This document shows positions 24,621-37,100 of a DNA stretch of 64,000 nucleotides, one piece after another. The number at the start of each line of letters is the position of its first letter. Within the stretch, counting starts at the first letter, position 1. The position numbers and the translations under genes are program-made. The stretch is from Cylicocyclus nassatus (lineage: Eukaryota > Nematoda > Chromadorea > Rhabditida > Strongylidae): the NCBI GenBank assembly GCA_958299035.1, contig CATQJL010000112.1, positions 5,812,123-5,876,122 on the forward strand, in the 5' to 3' direction. Under the pieces are notes generated by a model. That model made no database searches. It was not told the DNA's origin and saw only the letters and a list, made by a program, of their open reading frames with translations.

Positions 24621-27600
24621 TTCCGAAAAGCCACTTGGAGAAGCGGAGAATTAGCATTCATGGGAAAATTTTGCTTGGTGTGGATCATCGAGTACCCTCC
24701 AAAACCCGAAAAGATTTCTGAGGCCAGCAAATGTTGGAGAAGTAGAATCAGTGTATGCAAATATGCAATCATCTCAGCGATCAAGCATGGCGACATGTGT
24801 AAAGTGGAAGAAAAGCTTCCAAGGTAAAACTGAATATATTCTACTACATATACTGCCACTCTTAGTATATGTTCAGGAATGAACGAAAACCGAAAAGAGC
24901 TAGAATAACATTTGCCAAACTTGCTTGAGTACAACCAGCATGCTGAATGATAACATCAGGGCCGATAGTAATCCCCGCGACCTGGCGGCATGTTTCGCCT
25001 TCAGGTCGCCGTCACCTTTACATGAAGTCGGCGGGAACACCAACCCCAAGGTATGTGCCCTCCAAACCCTTTTCACCACGATCTTCTTGGTCGATCAGGT
25101 CATGCAGGTCATTGTGACTTAAGAGAACATCACTTGGCAATTGAAGATTCAACCCCCCCCCCTGAACAAAATTGTTGAGGTAGGCAGAAAGTGCTGGTGG
25201 CAACTTCGCGACCACCTGGCGGCATCTCGTGAAAATTTTAGCGCTGAGGGATGCCGCCAGATCAGAGAGCGCGAGAAATAGCGTGCTCATTTGAGAGTTC
25301 AAGGTGCCACCTCCCCGGCGTGCCCACACCACGTCGAGGTGGCGGCACCTTTGCTGGCGCCGTCTTGAAATTGCGTTGCGCGGCAATATCACACAACTTA
25401 CGTCCAGCAAAAAATAAGAAAAATTTAATTTCTGCTGAAAAACTATCACTTTTGTCATTGTATGGGTTTTTTTCTCCAAATTGATGATATGCATGCACAA
25501 GAAACATCTAGTGATATTATGAAACCATAAAGAACGCCATTTTCATTTTGCAATTGCTAAAAATCTCATTTGCAACGATTTCGTCTCTCGCTCGCTCTTG
25601 TCAACCAGTTGTTTTTTCAGCAGCGTGATGTGTGCCAACTTGGCGGCATCTTTGATGCCGCCAAGTACGGTAGATTACTACCAGCCCAGGAAGCAGCTAG
25701 TCAAAAATAGGCCTCATAATTTAACGCACAGAGCAACGATAACTTCGTCCTATGAGGGATAGGTAGATTGCTCTATATAAGCTAGTGTACTATGATTGCA
25801 TAGGGGAAGGGTGGAATGCTACATAATAGGGCTGAAAAAATATGTGCCGGTAGTTTTCTAGGTATTTGTAATCAAAAATAACTCTGCGAATTTGCAAAAT
25901 AAATTGAACAATACAACAAATTTCGTTTTTTTCAACGACGGCTAATTTGAAACATATTAGCATGAACTCTTAAATTACGTTGATATCTATTCAAACTTCT
26001 GCAGATGAATAACGGCAACAGCGATAAAAAAGACTACATTCGTTTTGTCCTCTACTTTCGGATAAAAACATAGTTTGCGTACAAGCACTGTTCACTGATT
26101 GAAATAATCCTCGATAAACGCAATTATAAAGTGTGCTAATAGAATCTCATAATTCGCTTTAGAAGGAGTAAGTTAGGAAAGAGTCACGAATAAATGTTCA
26201 TTACGTTCTCACAACCTCTGGATATTAAAGAATATCTAAACAATCTGCACTGTTACACAAAATAAGGTCTTAAAACATGGGATCTAGGAATCAAGTATAA
26301 TGTTTTCTTGGGAGTTCTGGTTTCCTGAATATAGCTGCTGCAGCTTCATTCCGATGAGCTATAACTCCCCACAAAACAGTAGAATTCAATTTCAGATCCA
26401 AAGCACGTGTACAAGTTTCTAAATGTGCGGCGTCTCATAAGACGTTGATATGTTCCTATGTAGTACGAAGTGATCAAGGTGTCGTTAGAAAAAGCATTTT
26501 ACTCTTTATAGCAAGATTAATGCCAAACAGGAACAAGAAGAAGAAATCACGATTTTTTGAAAATGGTGCCCAGCACTTTCGGACCAACCTACATATTGAC
26601 TAAGTTTTGAAACCCCAAGCTGAAGAAAAAACAGAAAATTGCTTTGTTCGGCAAGAGGTTTGCAATGTCTACCAAAGCTCCCGGAAATCTCAAATAAATT
26701 TTCAAAAATCAACGAAAGTTGGACATGGTGAAAATAGCAAGATTAATGCCAAACAAATGGTTGTTCTCCAGCGATTATCTCAGCACTCTCTCTACGATTC
26801 ACATTTGGGACATGGCAACAAGAAAGATTTATCGATGGATTAAAAAATTACAGAATTTTTGCACTCTAATAACAACAATTATTTGATTAGGAATCTTCGA
26901 AAATTTGGTAAATGACAGTCTCAATTATCTCACAATCAGCTGAAAAAAAACCTTCATTTCCAACCAGTCAGCACCGGCGGAGATGTGAGACGGAGTAAAA
27001 TGAGTATCGTCTTCTTTTCTACTAGACTAAGCTTCACATTCTTGATTCAAATGGCGACTTGATGGTATTTCGGAAACTATGCCAATCTCGAAAAAGATAA
27101 ATTCGACAGAAAACCGTTGCCCGGAAAAGAGTCAAGAAAAACAGGCATTGAACTGCACCTGATGGAAAAACTTATTCAAGGAAATTAACCCTATGAGTGA
27201 AAAAAAATTTCATAGACATAATAGAGAAATTCAAAAAGGAAAGGTATGAGTTTGACAAAAAGAAAGGCATGAGATTCACCAAGCATTTGCGAGGCATTTG
27301 ACGATTGAACAAGTATCGATTTACATTTTGAGTCGCTCTTGCAACCATGGTAAATAGAGAACAATGGGCACTTTGCTGGCCATTGTTAAACTATAACTTT
27401 GCTGAAAAGTCGCGAAATAAGCTGTCAAGGAAAAAATCCAAAAACAGCTGGTTTTTGTTCTTCGATGGAAGCTGTGGAGCAAGTTTGAAAAAAAATCAAT
27501 ATGTCTGCACTGCTGCTGAATTTGCAAAATGGAGGTTGTTTGACGGCAATTTTTAACGAGATTATAGGAGTTGATTTCCATTGCTAAACTAGACCGTAAC

Positions 27601-27908
27601 AAGACAAATTTCTCTTTCACTGCCTACCTTGTTGTGGAAAATCAAATTAATTGCACAAAATTGACAGAAATGACTGTCTATACGATCGCATTTTCCCCCT
27701 TTTCATCTACAGCAAGCACAGATTGCTATATAATTATTGTCGGTTTCGTTTGAGGACGGGCAATTTTGGGCCAAAATCGATGCTCCATTTAGAATCGATG
27801 GGGTCGTGGGCGCAGCGGCTGCGCCCACCAGTCAGCTGATCGTTCACCTTCATCATGCATCGCATAAACATGGTCCGGGGGTTCAGATCGGATCCGCACG
27901 GTCGGACT
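24621..27908. other. Repeat-rich stretch without a supported gene
   Basis: Contains the GGCGGCAT palindrome cluster at 24970-25670. An in-frame stretch of 99 codons at 27321-27620 (-) and others have no motif that I recognise. A T-rich segment at 27734-27756 precedes the small gene that starts at 27909. Confidence 0.4.
24970..25670. repeat. Cluster of GGCGGCAT palindromes
   Basis: Inverted GGCGGCATC/GATGCCGCC motifs recur near 24982, 25218-25259, 25300-25349 and 25641-25667. The last is a near-perfect hairpin (CTTGGCGGCATC loop GATGCCGCCAAG). It may be one composite DNA element with subterminal palindromes; the outer ends are not clear. Confidence 0.45.
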
Positions 27909-28651
27909 ATGTGCTTTGCTATGAGAAGATGCAGAATGTGAGTTCTTTAGAGTATATATTCTGTTTGAAATTTAAAATTTTGTTCTTTTCATTCTTTAAA
28001 CATTATAGGGCCCGATATCTGATAAGAGAACGTCCGTCATGCTCATCAGCTGATTATGTAGTAGAAGAAATGGTTACGAAGCTGAAAACCTTGGGTATAG
28101 CTCAGAAAAATGAGTCCCGCAAGGTTCGTCATTGGCAGATTATGCCGTTTTTGGCATGATTACTGATTCCGTAGACGCGTATTCATGATTATGGATCTGG
28201 GTTATATGTATGGTCCAGTCCTGGAAAATGTGCTCCTTATGCAGTACCTAAGTAAGTTTTTTTTCAGTTTTTACTGTTTTTGGCAGTTTATCCCTTGAAT
28301 CTTCTGTTATTGTCAGCTTAGTTCATTTGTTTACCATTTATACAGCTAATTATCCTTTCTTGAGTTTGATCTTTCCAGAAAAGTAAAAAAGCCCGAAGAG
28401 AACACTGATGGTCTATACTCCCTCCTGTCTGGTGTGCGTTTTGGCGCCCACTTGGACGTTGCAAATCTTCGCCTCCAATTGATCGAGTATGTTTTTCTTG
28501 GATTATTTATCGTTCTGAATGCTTAGATTTCATTCCAATAGAAAAGTTTAGCACATATTATTACAGGGATCCTCTGAAGACGGCAATTCCACATAGAAGA
28601 CGATATTTGCGGTTCGGAAGTTATTTTTGTGCCAAGCATGATGAACGTTAA
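27909..28651 (+). CDS. Small unrecognised protein, paralogue A
   Basis: Predicted 137 residues from exons 27909-27937, 28009-28123, 28175-28251, 28379-28486, 28567-28651; all junctions agree in phase and the total divides by three. I do not recognise the family. It is clearly related to the gene at 32275-33763: both share an acidic helix (SADYVVEEM versus SADAVLDKT), a PYAVP/PYALP motif at the end of an exon, and a following LYS.L...F....DV..LR segment, with introns at the same places and phases (0, 2, 2). The C-terminus is basic (HRRRYLRF). The first exon is the least certain; the start could lie elsewhere. A poly(A) signal follows at 28750. Function unknown. Confidence 0.6.
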
Positions 28652-28749
28652 GTGCCTCTATGTCATCTCATGTACATATATGTAGCTCTAAGCAATGAAG
28701 ATTTTGCATCATTATTTCTGTTTACACATTCTATTACACAACATTACGA

Positions 28750-28755
28750 AATAAA
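28750..28755 (+). terminator. Poly(A) signal AATAAA
   Basis: AATAAA about 100 bases after the stop codon of the small gene at 27909-28651, in the right place for its 3' end. Confidence 0.55.
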
Positions 28756-28985
28756 GCGTGAACATTACGAAATCTAGTCGTGCAACCATCATGCAGTGTT
28801 TGCACAAGTTGTTGATAGGTCGTCTTCCTGACTCACTCTAGTCGCATGATGTTCCTTTGATCGCTTCTGTAGAGCCTGAAGTTGCTAGGTGATTCCTATA
28901 TCAAAGTCTGGATCTGCCGAAAATGCTGTAAGGACAGTGAAATAGTAGAATTTGTTCCTGAGAGAGGTGGCTCTTCATTTTCTAA

Positions 28986-29283
28986 GGGATCCGTCATACT
29001 TCGCCGAAAAAAACTCAAAAGCGCCCAAAAAACCCAAAAAAAAGCGCCACAAATAGCCGGAAACCCCCTCGTAAGCCTTTGCGCTAAGATGTGTGTTGAT
29101 TTCGCAACCGAGTCTATTTGGTTCAATTTCTGTCGTCTGCCATCAAAAAATGTTAGAATCCTACCAAAAGTTCGCTTCTGCGTTCCGGCTTTTCTGGCTT
29201 TCGGGGTTTTTTGGGCTTTTTTTGAGCGCTCTTGGGCTTTTTTGGCACTTTTGGGCTTTTCTCGGCGAAGTATGGCGGGTCCC
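28986..29283. mobile_element. MITE with TAA target duplication (Harbinger-like)
   Basis: A 298-bp element flanked by TAA on both sides (28983-28985, 29284-29286). Ends: GGGATCCGTCATACTTCGCC at the left and, inverted, GGGACCCGCCATACTTCGCC at the right; A-rich left and T-rich right arms then pair (AAAAGC.CCAAAA patterns) over about 70 bp. The open frames inside are by-products of the low-complexity arms. Confidence 0.7.
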
Positions 29284-29392
29284 TAATGCATAGCGCAGTC
29301 GCCTTTGATAACGTCTGCTCACTTGATAGCCATCGATAGCTTCATCTATAAACTAGGGCGTTTTCCTTAAATCGTATGAAAGTGAAGCTTAG

Positions 29393-30742
29393 GCCCGTAT
29401 GCACGTACATCCCCGCGGGGAGGGGATGTGCGCTTAACCATTGAAATGATCCCCGCTGGGGATCCCTCCCCTCCCCGCGCGAACCCCCGTATGCACAAAG
29501 ACAATATCGGACGAGGGATCCCCTGTGGGGAGGGGAAGTGAACCCTCTTATGCACAAGAGGGGATCAAGCGGGGAAATCACCTTGCTTTCAAATTTTCTA
29601 TGAAAAACTCTTTCTTATTTCATATTTTGACCGCAACTCATCTTCATCTCCTCACTTTCATTAATTTAGGGTTGCGGAATGCGCGTATGCAGTGACTGCG
29701 CTCGGGGCACTAAAAATGATTTTTTCTACTCCCATTATGTTCCCGCTTTCTCGGATGCTGCCCACTTTCGCTCATGCTGTTCCATTTCAGCGTAAAAATG
29801 TTGAACTATAGAAGCTGTTGTGTCTCTGCAACTAAATGGGTAGAAGACGTTATGCTGCCGAAAAGGGGGGGGGGGGTGCCGCGCGGACGCTCAAAGCAGT
29901 ATTCTAATACATAACAGAAGCTGCAAATTGTGCCAGCTCTCCATAAACGCTGTAGCTATCAGCTGCATATCGTCCTTTATCCCAGGGGAATGATCCCCAG
30001 CAGCCATCCCTGCTATGCACAAGGGGAACGCTGGGGAGGGGATCACTCCCCAGGGGATTTCTACTCAGAAATAGGCAAATATGCTACTTTCTAGATTTTT
30101 TCGAGGCAGCTTATGTTAAAATAACAAGATAGTAGCAACATGTCATGAAATATGAAAGTTACAATGTGTTTACTCAGCCTATATAGTTAAAACTATTATG
30201 TTATATGAAAAATGCGCAAATTTCCTGAATGATCAAGAACTCCTACAAATAATCGAAATTGACAGCTATTGTTGCTCGGATTTCTTCTCAAGAGGCGAAT
30301 ATAGAAAAGAAAGACAAATTGCAAGCCACAGGTCGCTGAGAGAAGAACCCAGCTTTCAAACAAAATCCTCCATCAAAATGAACGAAATGCTTGGTAATGA
30401 CTGGGCAAAACCAGAATATCCGCGTCTCTGTCATGATCTACACCATCGAACCCCTACTTCGTTGCAGGGGATGTCGATCCCCTCCCCCGCGTTATTGAGT
30501 TGAATTCGCGCATACGGGGTTCGAGTGGGGGAAGGGAAGGGATCCCCTCCCCCATTCGAACCCCGCTGCACTGGGGTTCGCTCGATCAATACCTCTAAAA
30601 CCATTCACACCATCCCCGCTTAGGTGCAGGGGAGGGGATCGCTCCCCTCCCCTCTGTCATAGCGGGGTTCGGCGGAGGGGATCGTTCCCTTGGGGATCCA
30701 GCTCCCCTCCCCTCCCCAGCGGGGACGTACGTGCATACGGGC
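29393..30742. mobile_element. 1.35-kb TIR element with GC-rich palindromic mosaic
   Basis: Terminal inverted repeats of about 34 bp begin GCCCGTATGCACGTAC with two mismatches between ends. Within both flanks there are many further short inverted copies of GGGGAGGGGATC, GATCCCC and TATGCAC (29450-29570, 29980-30060, 30440-30740), so nearly every part can pair with several others. The AT-rich centre has an open frame at 30198-30503 (+) without a recognisable domain. Probably a non-autonomous DNA transposon. No clear target duplication. Confidence 0.65.
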
Positions 30743-31055
30743 ATAAGTCATTATAGCCTGTCAAGGGTCATTTGTTAAGCTGGACACTGCCTGTTCATCA
30801 TCCCAATTATCAGCGAAGACTTGCGGAAAGATGCCATGATACTTTAGGAATTATTTCGCATGGCCCACTTTCGCGCTCCATGGCTAGTATCATCACGCGC
30901 AAATGCTGCAGGCTACGCAAGAGCATATCAACCATCAAAATCCGCCCATTACCGATTGCGATTAACTGTTAACGCCTTCTCTTAAATGAGTACACCAACC
31001 TTTAGATAGCCAGTTTCACAGTATCAGTATAACCCCGTCAATACAACTAGGGTAA

Positions 31056-31200
31056 GGTAGGTGCCAGAATAAGCGAATATTTTGTTCAGGTTGGGGTCCC
31101 GCGCAGAATTGACATCACTTGGATTGACGCCAGCATGGTGAGTGACGTCCATTCTGCGCGGCCCAACCTGAACAAAATATTCGCTTACTCTGGCCCTACC
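31056..31200. mobile_element. 145-bp hairpin MITE
   Basis: Left arm GGTAGGTGCCAGAATAAGCG and its inverted right arm pair for about 60 bp with few mismatches, continuing through ATATTTTGTTCAGGTTGG, around a loop of about 25 bases. No coding capacity. Confidence 0.7.
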
Positions 31201-31201
31201 A

Positions 31202-31404
31202 AAAGACCGGCCATACTATTCCTGTGATTCCTGCATTCCTTCGCTTCCTGTGATTCCTGCGGGTCCCGCAACAATGTATATTCAATGTATACTGAAGTTC
31301 GCAAAGCGCTCCGTACAGCGGCACATCGGAAGTCGAGGAATCGCACAATTGCAGGAATTACAGGAATCGCAGAAATCACCTCCTGGAATAGTATGGCCGG
31401 TCCC
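31202..31404. mobile_element. MITE with GGACCGGCCATACTATTCC ends
   Basis: About 203 bp. The left end GACCGGCCATACTATTCC is inverted exactly at the right end, which closes with GGTCCC. Arms then contain degenerate GATTCCTG repeats in opposite orientations. The terminal motif resembles that of the element at 28986-29283 (GGGACC.GCCATACT). It abuts the preceding hairpin element. Confidence 0.65.
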
Positions 31405-32274
31405 TAAGGACTGCTTTAGACAATGAAGTATGTGGGGAATACTGCTCACAGACCTATTATAAAGGTGTCAAATATCATAAGTAAGCGATATCACCCTCGA
31501 GCTTTTCAAAATAGCTCAAGTGAGGGAAACTCAATGGCAAAAAAGCTTTTGACAGAGAAAATATGATCAAGGAACTTGTTGCTTGGTAAACAATGGCTGC
31601 AAACTCATCGACCCTCACGATAAGGCACGGTACTCCAGAACGTCTGGAAGTAAACTGACTTGTCTGCTGGTTTTTGTTGCTTGCACTGCTCTTGATCTTT
31701 TTGTCCACTCTATAGCACGACTAGTCTGAGCACGCATTGATTCTCGTCTCTTAGGCGCATTTGTGTCTGAGTATTCTATGAGAAACGCTTCAAAACATTC
31801 GCCGTTAGGTGCATTGCATTTTTCTTGAGTATTTTCAGTCGCGCGAAAACATGACCGAGGATTCCATAATCGTCTGTTTCAGTATTGTTGAGCAAGTGAA
31901 ATGTACTTGTTGCACGTATTTTCTTGAAAATAGGGCCATTTTTATAGCGGACATAATCTTCCCGAAACTAGTTTCCCGCAGGCGACTCATGGAAAAATAT
32001 GACCTATGCGAGATCTTTCGCTCCAGTGCATCTCTCGCGTGCGGCTTTGGTGACATTGCGTAGTGCGGGTGTTCGCGTAAATTCGTCACATCTGCCAGCT
32101 GGTAGCAATATTGATCGCATCGCACTTCTCTTTTCACTTTTATCAGTTTGCAATTCACTTCCAGTTCCATTTAGATCCTGTTTCAAGCCGCTTGCTCTCT
32201 GGTCACTTCGTTTCGCCTATCAATCATTGTTTTCGTTAGTGTTTGCAAGTCCTTCAGTTTTATCTTTTGCAGTT

Positions 32275-33763
32275 ATGAATCAGGATTCCGCCGCGGATGA
32301 CGCGAGCACCTCATCTGGCCCGTCTGCAGATGCTGTACTGGATAAAACTATGAAAATTCTTGAAGATCTTGTACTTGACTGGGAAAGCAAGAAAACTGGA
32401 GAGGTTAGTTTTCAGCTTTTTTATTCTCTTCACGTGACCTTGCTTTTCGGTCACATGTCCGCCCTTCGCGCAAAAAAAAATTACGTTATACTAGAGAAGA
32501 AAAATGTTATGACTGCTATTCTGGTAAACAAAACACATCAAAGGGAGCTTTGATGTAGAGTTAGTGCTGATCGTGCCATTTCTCATTTTGTTCTGCTTCT
32601 TGGTTATGTTTTTCCCAAAATTAACATCTGGGTCTAGTTGCACCGACATTTTCTGCAACACTTTTGCAACCTGCGCTTGATTTTTCATTCAATTGTGCAT
32701 GTTAAGTTTCTTTTCGCAAAAAGATTCTCTGCTAATTAGTATTCCTTTTTTTATGAGTTACTGTGCGGTTTTTCATGATTAGCTTTGTATAGTAGCAACC
32801 GTTTATATGATCACTGCATCGGTTATTGTAGCTTCAGCTTGGCATGTCTTTTTGAAAAGTTCTGCACAGAACTATTAAATTTGACTGCATGCAAGTTATT
32901 CGGACAATTTGCTGAACTTGTCCTTTGCCTTCTTTCCAGAATACGTTTTTGAGTGTTGCTATTGCTATATGATTACAGTAATGCAGTTATTTGATAATTA
33001 AACTCAGCGTTTATCTTGCGCGTGTGGTAATTTCCTTCATCAGAATACTTATTAACTCCAAGTTTTCTTACTTAGACAATCTCATAACATATTAAAAATT
33101 AGCACCTCTTCTATCATGTAACTGTTATACGTCCTGATGTGCATTTTTGCCTGCTTTAGAAACTGAGCACGCAAAGCTGATTGAACTTTCGAATAAAACA
33201 CTCATTCACACGTGAAAGGACTGCTGTAGCTTTCATATGATTGAAAAACCGCATCGAATTCTTTTAGTCAAACTCGCATGGAAAGCGATACACGAGTAGG
33301 AAGGAGGTTACGGCGAATCCTAAGCAACATCATCAACCATTTTGGAAAAGAAAAATGAAGTGGATGCCATATGCGTTACCTAGGTAAATGATTTGAGGAT
33401 CTTCTATCCATAATCTTAATTAGCAATGACGGCAATTTTTTTTTCAGGAGGATACACAAAAAACTTGTCGTTGACGACTTGTACTCCATCCTATGCAAAA
33501 TTCACTTTTACGATGATGTCGATGTAGAAGTGCTTCGTATGTGCTTATTAGAAGAAAGGTATGTTCTCAAATCCGTAGTTGTCTTAACCTCGGATGTTTT
33601 AAATAATGTTTATTTCAGACGTGATATACCGATAGCATGCAGTGTACAAGCTGCGCGTCCACCCACCCCAGATGGTGAATTAGATGAATTGTCAGAATAT
33701 TTCACTCATTTTGTACGTGTAGAACTGAAGATGTCTTCGCTAGCAGAGTCTATGTATGTCTAA
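32275..33763 (+). CDS. Small unrecognised protein, paralogue B
   Basis: Predicted 166 residues from exons 32275-32403, 33268-33383, 33448-33558, 33619-33763; phases 0, 2, 2 fit throughout. The ATG is two bases after a TTTTGCAG acceptor, a good trans-splice site. I do not recognise the family. It has an acidic, Ser-rich N-terminus, a coiled-coil-like helix (DKTMKILEDLVLDW), a basic stretch ending PYALPR, a DDLYSIL segment followed by DVDVEVLRM, and an acidic tail after PPTPDGELDEL. It is a tandem paralogue of the gene at 27909-28651, same strand, about 3.6 kb apart. Intron 1 (864 bp) is much longer than the others. It is convergent with SIN3. No signal peptide or membrane segment is seen. Confidence 0.72.
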
Positions 33764-34044
33764 TTAGAACATGTGCACTTGTATAGTGTGCTTTCTTAAA
33801 TATTGCTCGAATTGTTATTCAGCCCTCTGTCCTCAGGTAAAGCAGTATTGTTGAGTCTGTCACTTTAAATCTAACTCAGAATGTCTTTTGAAGTGTCTCC
33901 CGGTCGTTCGTGTAGTGAACACTGCTCAACATTTTGATTTGTTGATAAGACGCCTTTGATTGCACTGCTTTTAAGTATGTATTATATTTATGCAGTTAGA
34001 ATTACATGCACTGTTATGACAGTTATACACCATGTAAGTAATGT

Positions 34045-34050
34045 AATAAA
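34045..34050 (+). terminator. Poly(A) signal AATAAA
   Basis: AATAAA about 280 bases after the stop of the plus-strand gene at 32275-33763 and before the convergent SIN3 3' end. Plausible, not proven. Confidence 0.45.
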
Positions 34051-34186
34051 TAGTAAAAAGAAATGGAGATTCATCAACATGTGAAAATTATAGTTATGAC
34101 TAGTAAATATGGAACTTATCTATTTCATGAGTAGTGAAAAAAAGCTGCTCAACAGCATCACAATCTTCAAAAGGTTATACTTAGGG

Positions 34187-37100
34187 TTAACTAGCACGCT
34201 GCAATCCTACACGTGTCTGCCTTGATGTATTTTTGAGTAAGTACCTGTTGAATTGAAGAAATTCATAAATGGGATGGTGTGACCTGGTCTTCTGCATTCC
34301 CTTCGCAAGCCACGTAGCACCATGCTCTTCTGCGAACATTTCACCTGCACGACATTTGCGTATATAGTGCATGCGTTCCATATGCGACAGCTGAAAACAT
34401 GAAAAATGTCATTTATATAAAGGTGTCAGTGGCGTACCGAGTGGGGGAGAGGCCCCCGAGAAGGGTAGCGAAATTTTTGAAAGTTACATGGGCTAAAATC
34501 GTGCAAATGACTTGTCTGCACTTGTGAATAATTAAAATATTTTTTAGAAAACTTTAAAAATTAGTTTTAGCCTTATAAAAATTTTTTCGGGGGCATGGCT
34601 GACGCCTGAGCTCGCGAAAATTTCAAAGGGCATACCAAAAAATTTTTCGGAGTGCGTGGCTGACGCCACGCACCTTCATCGAAAAAAGATTTATGTCGCC
34701 CCCCACCCTCCCCCCGGGCCGAAATCCTGGGTACGCCACTGAAAGGTGTGACAATGTACCCATATTCCAAAGCAATCTGAACCTCTACAAAATGTATTCA
34801 TATGATGCAAATTCACCTGCTTCTCGATATGATTATTCATTCTGTGACCAACAGACTCGAAATCGCTCCGCACACATTCCAAAACAAGATTGGTCGCGTG
34901 GTTATAATACCTTGATCTAGCTTATTTAGGGTTTCTGCTATTTGGAAAAGGGAAAGAACAAGTTCAAGCTTGTCTAGACAATGTATCAAAGCGGTTTCGA
35001 GTATCTTAACTATGATTGATACATAATGTGATTTTATTGCAACTTACCCCACGACAACGATTCCTGCGAACCATTCCTTCCCATGCATAAGTGCAGCGGG
35101 TAGGTATAGTACTGCCAAATACCACAAACTCTCCAGCTACTTCGGGACTTCGCATTCGAACATTACGTCTCAAGAATAAACGACCTGTAAGGAACTCTAA
35201 TGTAGATAAGCATTAAAACAAAGTGACGATGGCTTACTTCGCTTTAGCGCAACGGAAGTGCTTGTAGATGACTGCGGGCCACCAGAATTTAGATCTGTAG
35301 CTCTGTTTCTTTTCGAAAGACCATTTGGTTTCATAGCTTCGGCGCTACCATTCTGACGACGATGTTCTTCATCAGTGGACTTAACAAATAATGTTAAAAA
35401 TACGTTGTAAGCAATGAGGAAGCAAGAAAAAAGGAGATGTTGAGCACCACCTCATGTTGCTCCGATTCATCATCACTGCTGGCTGCTTCTGGTGCAACAT
35501 TTTCGCTGGCCTGGGCTGGCTCCTCTTGGGCCTCTTCCTGAAATCACAAATATTGAGATTTCTTTTTGTTGAAGCTAGAAAAAAAAGACTCACTTCTGTC
35601 TCCGTATCTACGAGTTCTATTGTGACAACGGGTTTCTTCTCATAAATCACAAAAATCTTGAAACAGTTCTGGCAGTTAAAGAAAGTTTCAGCAGATCGTG
35701 CATACTCTTCCTCCGTCCTGAAAAGAATTGTATAAAATTTTCTGACTAAAAAAGCACAGAGGTTGGATACTTCGCTTTCTTTTGCGATTGACTGAATACT
35801 GAGATTGGCTTCTCGTAGCGGTACTTCTGATATAGCTTCATGGTTTCTAAACCATCAGGGCCAGTAGCCAGGAAATGCAATTGTCGGCCCACCATGGCGA
35901 TCAGCTTGTCTATTGTAGTCATAAGGTAGCCATCTATCGGAAAGAGGAGTCTGCAAGTGATCAAGTAAATATATGGCCAATAAGGCTTATTCCCCTAGAT
36001 ATAAGTGTAACCTAAACCATTCTGTCATCTATCTAAGACACTTACCAGTATAGACAGATGCATAAACGAACGACAAGAATACAAGGAGAGATTTGGTGCA
36101 AAAATCCTATAAATGGTAGTAGGTAACTCACCGAACATTGTCCTCGAATGTATTTGAGTCGATATTTCCGTCCAGAAGATTCTTGATCTCTGAGAGCAGA
36201 TCAGCGTAGTTAGAAGTAGGGTTACGTCGCGGAGTCTAAACACAAAGCATAACGAACCAAATTTTTGCTGCATTAGCATCACAAAATGGTTTGATTTATG
36301 GTGGATAAATTTGAATTTTGAGTAAGGAGACACAAGCAGCATGGTCAACAGTAGCATCGATTATTTGAAATGAAAAAAAAAACAGTGGAAAAAATTAGGA
36401 TGCACACCTTAATAATTGCCAATCCATTATTTGTATCACTTGCATTCTGCTCGTGACTACCAAGGCCTTTACCATGTATCTTGTATAACTCAGCTTGTTT
36501 AGCAGCCACTTTCAACTCCTCCTGGAGCATAAAAGTTAGCATATAGGCGATGATGGCAACTAAAAAGGAGAGCAACTTACCTCATAAATTTTTATTTGTT
36601 CATGATGCTTCTGCTTTAGTTTTCCCAGTCGATCACAGATCATTTGATGGATGCGGAAGAATAAGAAAAGTGAATTTCCGCCATACACAAGTCTATAATG
36701 GGCTGTCGGTGCCAACTTCGGAGGTTCGTCATCCGGACCATCTCCCCTATAGAGCGTTCTTTATCATACTGGTGTATACATGAGTTAACAAAACCCACAT
36801 CCGTCGCTTTTTCGGTGGTCCAGCACCAATCAATGGATCGTTGTTCTCCTCGCCATCACTCATTTCCTCGTCATCGATGCCAAACCATTCCGTTACACAT
36901 CTGTAACAAATTATGCATGCAAATGGCTGCCAACATGATAACAGATATATGAATGGTTAAATTAACTTAAAAACAACAACAAACAAATATAAAAGGAACA
37001 GAAGCAGAAACTTGCACGAACACAAATAAAACGAGATTGCTGTACCTTCTCAGTATGCTCTTGATCTTGTTCTTCTCCTCTTTGTGAATATTTGACTGCC

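Noticed and set aside
28882..29293. 134-codon gene
   Set aside because: It lies in a MITE with A-rich and T-rich inverted arms; the frame is open because of low complexity.
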